A stretch of 7,834 nucleotides of DNA from positions 1-7,834 of the forward strand of contig JAFLJV010000110.1 in NCBI GenBank assembly GCA_022712845.1. Direction: 5' to 3'. The notes under the pieces were generated by a model, which saw only the letters and a program-made list of their open reading frames with translations, did not search any database and was not told where the DNA came from. Of this stretch, positions 6,559-7,834 are shown in pieces (within the stretch, counting starts at the first letter, position 1; every line of letters starts with the position of its first letter). The DNA is from Sulfurimonas sp. GTDB taxonomy: Bacteria; Campylobacterota; Campylobacteria; Campylobacterales; Sulfurimonadaceae. The position numbers and the translations under genes are program-made.

Positions 6559-7347
6559 TATATTAAAATCTTTAAGTATGTATTGTAATTTTTCGTCACT
6601 ATTTTTTATCTTTTGATAAAGATCTTTATTATTTGGGTTTGCTTTTGCAATAAGTTTATAATAATGTGGCTCATAATCTTCAAGTTCACTACTGCCTTCT
6701 CCCCACCAATTAGAATCAATCTCTTTTATTCTTGTATAAAAAGGAAGAACAACCTCTTCTTGAACCAATGAAACAGTTGTGGCTGCTAATATTTTAAAGC
6801 TTTTAGAATCTAATGTATATATAGTATTGTCTAAAAATATATAAATTAAACCTATAGAGTTACTATCACTTACTCTTGTAAAATCTTCTCTTAGAGGTGT
6901 TGGATGTCCACTAAATGAAAGAGTTGTAGCAAAGATATCTGGGTGTACCCACTGTACTTGAGACTTTTTAGTAATTCTATAATATATATCCTCACTTGGA
7001 GCAATTAAAAGTCCTCTGCTATATCCAAAAGTTAAAACTACGTTGTCACCAATTTTTACTTTAAAATTTACATTTGGCAAAGTATCATTTCCAAAAGCAG
7101 TATAATCACTAAGCTTAAGTGTTGCTACTTTAGTATCTTTATCAAATTTTGTTACTTCAACATTTTTTATAATTGTTTTATGGTTATCATTTATTTTATG
7201 GATAACCCAACCACTCATGCCAACATCTATTTTATCAATCTCAATAGTTATTTCTGTTGCATCTGAATTTATACTAGTTATAGGAGATTTTATAACACTT
7301 CCAAATAGCTCTAACATAAAAATTAATAATAAAAATATATACTTCAT
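6550..7347 (-). CDS. Secreted PgbA N-terminal-domain-like protein
   Basis: Exported protein of 265 residues with a signal peptide: MK, hydrophobic residues 3-15 and a probable cleavage near 17-18 (LFGS). The body resembles the N-terminal domain of Helicobacter plasminogen-binding protein PgbA. It is beta-rich with features such as DVGMSGWVIH (41-50), LTFGYSRGLLIAPS, VQWVHPDIFATTLSFSGHPTP and LLIAKANPNNK-like terminal sequence. I recognise it by style and by its position directly upstream of glcD, the arrangement I recall for pgbA-glcD in H. pylori. It ends after a short hydrophilic tail, without the long Lys-rich C-terminus of H. pylori PgbA, so plasminogen binding should not be assumed. The start at 7345-7347 has only a weak purine-rich site (AGAAGAGA) upstream. 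First gene of the glcD operon. Molecular function unknown. Confidence 0.78.
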   Translation of the reverse strand: MKYIFLLLIFMLELFGSVIKSPITSINSDATEITIEIDKIDVGMSGWVIHKINDNHKTIIKNVEVTKFDKDTKVATLKLSDYTAFGNDTLPNVNFKVKIGDNVVLTFGYSRGLLIAPSEDIYYRITKKSQVQWVHPDIFATTLSFSGHPTPLREDFTRVSDSNSIGLIYIFLDNTIYTLDSKSFKILAATTVSLVQEEVVLPFYTRIKEIDSNWWGEGSSELEDYEPHYYKLIAKANPNNKDLYQKIKNSDEKLQYILKDFNIKE

Positions 7348-7372
7348 TTTTCTCTTCTTTGCAATAATATAC

Positions 7373-7450
7373 TAGACCTCTTGCATAATTCTTAATAATT
7401 TCAGCATTTTTTATTTCTCTGAGGCTATTAGGAGTTATGTAAGAAGTCTA
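7373..7450. repeat. 78-bp imperfect palindrome with TA borders, MITE-like
   Basis: Two 32-base arms, 7373-7404 and the complement of 7419-7450, match at 25 of 32 positions around a 14-base loop (7405-7418). The outer 16 bases are strongest: TAGACCTCTTGCATAA against TAGACTTCTTACATAA. Both ends carry TA at the border (7373-7374 and 7449-7450), as expected if a GAC...GTC element had duplicated a TA target. It has no coding capacity. It lies 25 bp from the start of the PgbA-like gene and 22 bp from the end of the flavodoxin-like gene. A non-autonomous transposon remnant, a dispersed structural repeat, or simply a terminator for the upstream gene are all possible; genome copy number would separate them. 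Confidence 0.6.
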
Positions 7451-7455
7451 AAGAG

Positions 7456-7464
7456 ATTATATCA
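7456..7464 (-). promoter_or_regulatory. Extended -10 promoter, probably for the PgbA-like gene and glcD
   Basis: The minus strand reads TGATATAAT here, a perfect extended -10 (TG-N-TATAAT) identical to the nine bases in front of the cyclase gene at 3250-3258. Initiation about seven bases downstream would fall near 7449, at the border of the palindromic element, giving a leader of about 100 nt that contains the whole hairpin. No good -35 is visible. An alternative -10, TATATT (complement of 7366-7371), lies just inside the gene-proximal flank but would leave a leader of only about 12 nt. Confidence 0.55.
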
Positions 7465-7472
7465 AACAAACC

Positions 7473-7834
7473 TCAGACTAAGCCAAATTTTGTTAGAGTT
7501 TCGCAATTATTTTTAAATTTTTCAGTTAGTGATCTTTTTATTTTTCCCTGACATAAAAAACTGCCCAGAAGTCTATTTTCTTTATTAATCAGCAGGCTGA
7601 CATTATTTATTACTTTTTTAGCATGTTCAGAATCGGGATAGGCTCCCAACGTTCCGAAAAAACCGACATCTTTACCTTTAATACTATCGATGTAGGTTAT
7701 GGTTTTGTTATCTGCTGTGCCCTTGTTCACCCAGAATCCCATAATAATCCAATCGTAATTCTGTGGCGAAGGAGCATCTTTTACGGCATAAAAATCTGCC
7801 GTATCTTTGTAATCATTATATATATTTTCAGCCA
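7473..7834 (-). CDS. Flavodoxin-like protein, C-terminal part (5' end outside the window)
   Basis: Partial gene: the frame stays open to the window edge, so the ATG at 7740-7742 is internal and 119 complete residues are visible. The protein resembles the stand-alone flavodoxin family Flavodoxin_3, of about 160 residues. It reads AVKDAPSPQNYDWIIMGFWVNKGTADN, with the sheet-loop FMN-site pattern, then KDVGFFGTLGAYPDSEHAKKV and LLGSFLCQGKIKRSL. The role would be FMN-dependent electron transfer or an accessory reductase; the partner is unknown, because upstream genes are not visible. Counting by eye, 7621-7800 has 76 G+C in 180 (42%), higher than samples of the neighbouring PgbA-like gene (12 of 60 at 6601-6660). 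This may indicate a separate origin. The gene ends 22 bp before the palindromic element. Confidence 0.82.
   Translation of the reverse strand, partial: AENIYNDYKDTADFYAVKDAPSPQNYDWIIMGFWVNKGTADNKTITYIDSIKGKDVGFFGTLGAYPDSEHAKKVINNVSLLINKENRLLGSFLCQGKIKRSLTEKFKNNCETLTKFGLV

Noticed and set aside
6550..7347. Truncation of the PgbA-like gene by an early stop
   Set aside because: The stop is followed directly by a well-spaced glcD start whose ribosome binding site uses the stop codon, so the gene end appears to be natural.
7373..7450. CRISPR repeat, tRNA or riboswitch in the pgbA leader
   Set aside because: There is a single inverted repeat without direct repeats, no cloverleaf or conserved loop, and no recognised aptamer core.

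Overview
The window looks like chromosomal DNA of a Campylobacterota (epsilonproteobacterial) species, most likely a free-living, Sulfurimonas-like sulfur or hydrogen oxidiser. The evidence is the strong A+T bias, the charged insertion in DnaB, the short ComEC without a nuclease domain, and a PgbA-type gene directly upstream of glcD, an order I recall from Helicobacter pylori. The genus is an inference from protein style, not from a search.

Layout, left to right. (1) 2-1171, plus strand: the 3' part of dnaB, the replicative helicase, cut by the window start. (2) 1188-2450, plus: comEC, a DNA-uptake channel, 16 bp after dnaB and probably cotranscribed with it. (3) 2358-3218, minus: a YihY/BrkB-family membrane protein. 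Its last 31 codons lie antisense to the last 31 codons of comEC in exact codon register. (4) 3219-3298: an 80-bp divergent promoter region. (5) 3299-5143, plus: a membrane-bound diguanylate cyclase with a periplasmic CXXCH haem-c site, a HAMP linker, a Cys-rich cytoplasmic sensor region and an intact GGEEF domain with an RxxD inhibitory site. (6) 5161-6546 and 6550-7347, minus: a two-gene operon of a secreted PgbA-N-type protein followed by glcD. A perfect 12-bp hairpin over the glcD stop codon faces the end of the cyclase gene. (7) 7348-7472: a short intergenic region with a 78-bp imperfect palindrome bordered by TA dinucleotides, next to an extended -10 promoter (TGATATAAT). (8) 7473-7834, minus: the 3' part of a flavodoxin-like gene that runs off the window.

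Most genes are housekeeping or membrane functions. The more unusual content is the haem-c/Cys-cluster cyclase, the in-register antisense overlap, the terminator built into the conserved glcD C-terminus, and the palindromic element, which appears to lie between the pgbA-glcD promoter and its start codon. I see no phage, CRISPR, tRNA or rRNA genes and no evident defence system. I do not claim a wholly new biological system here.
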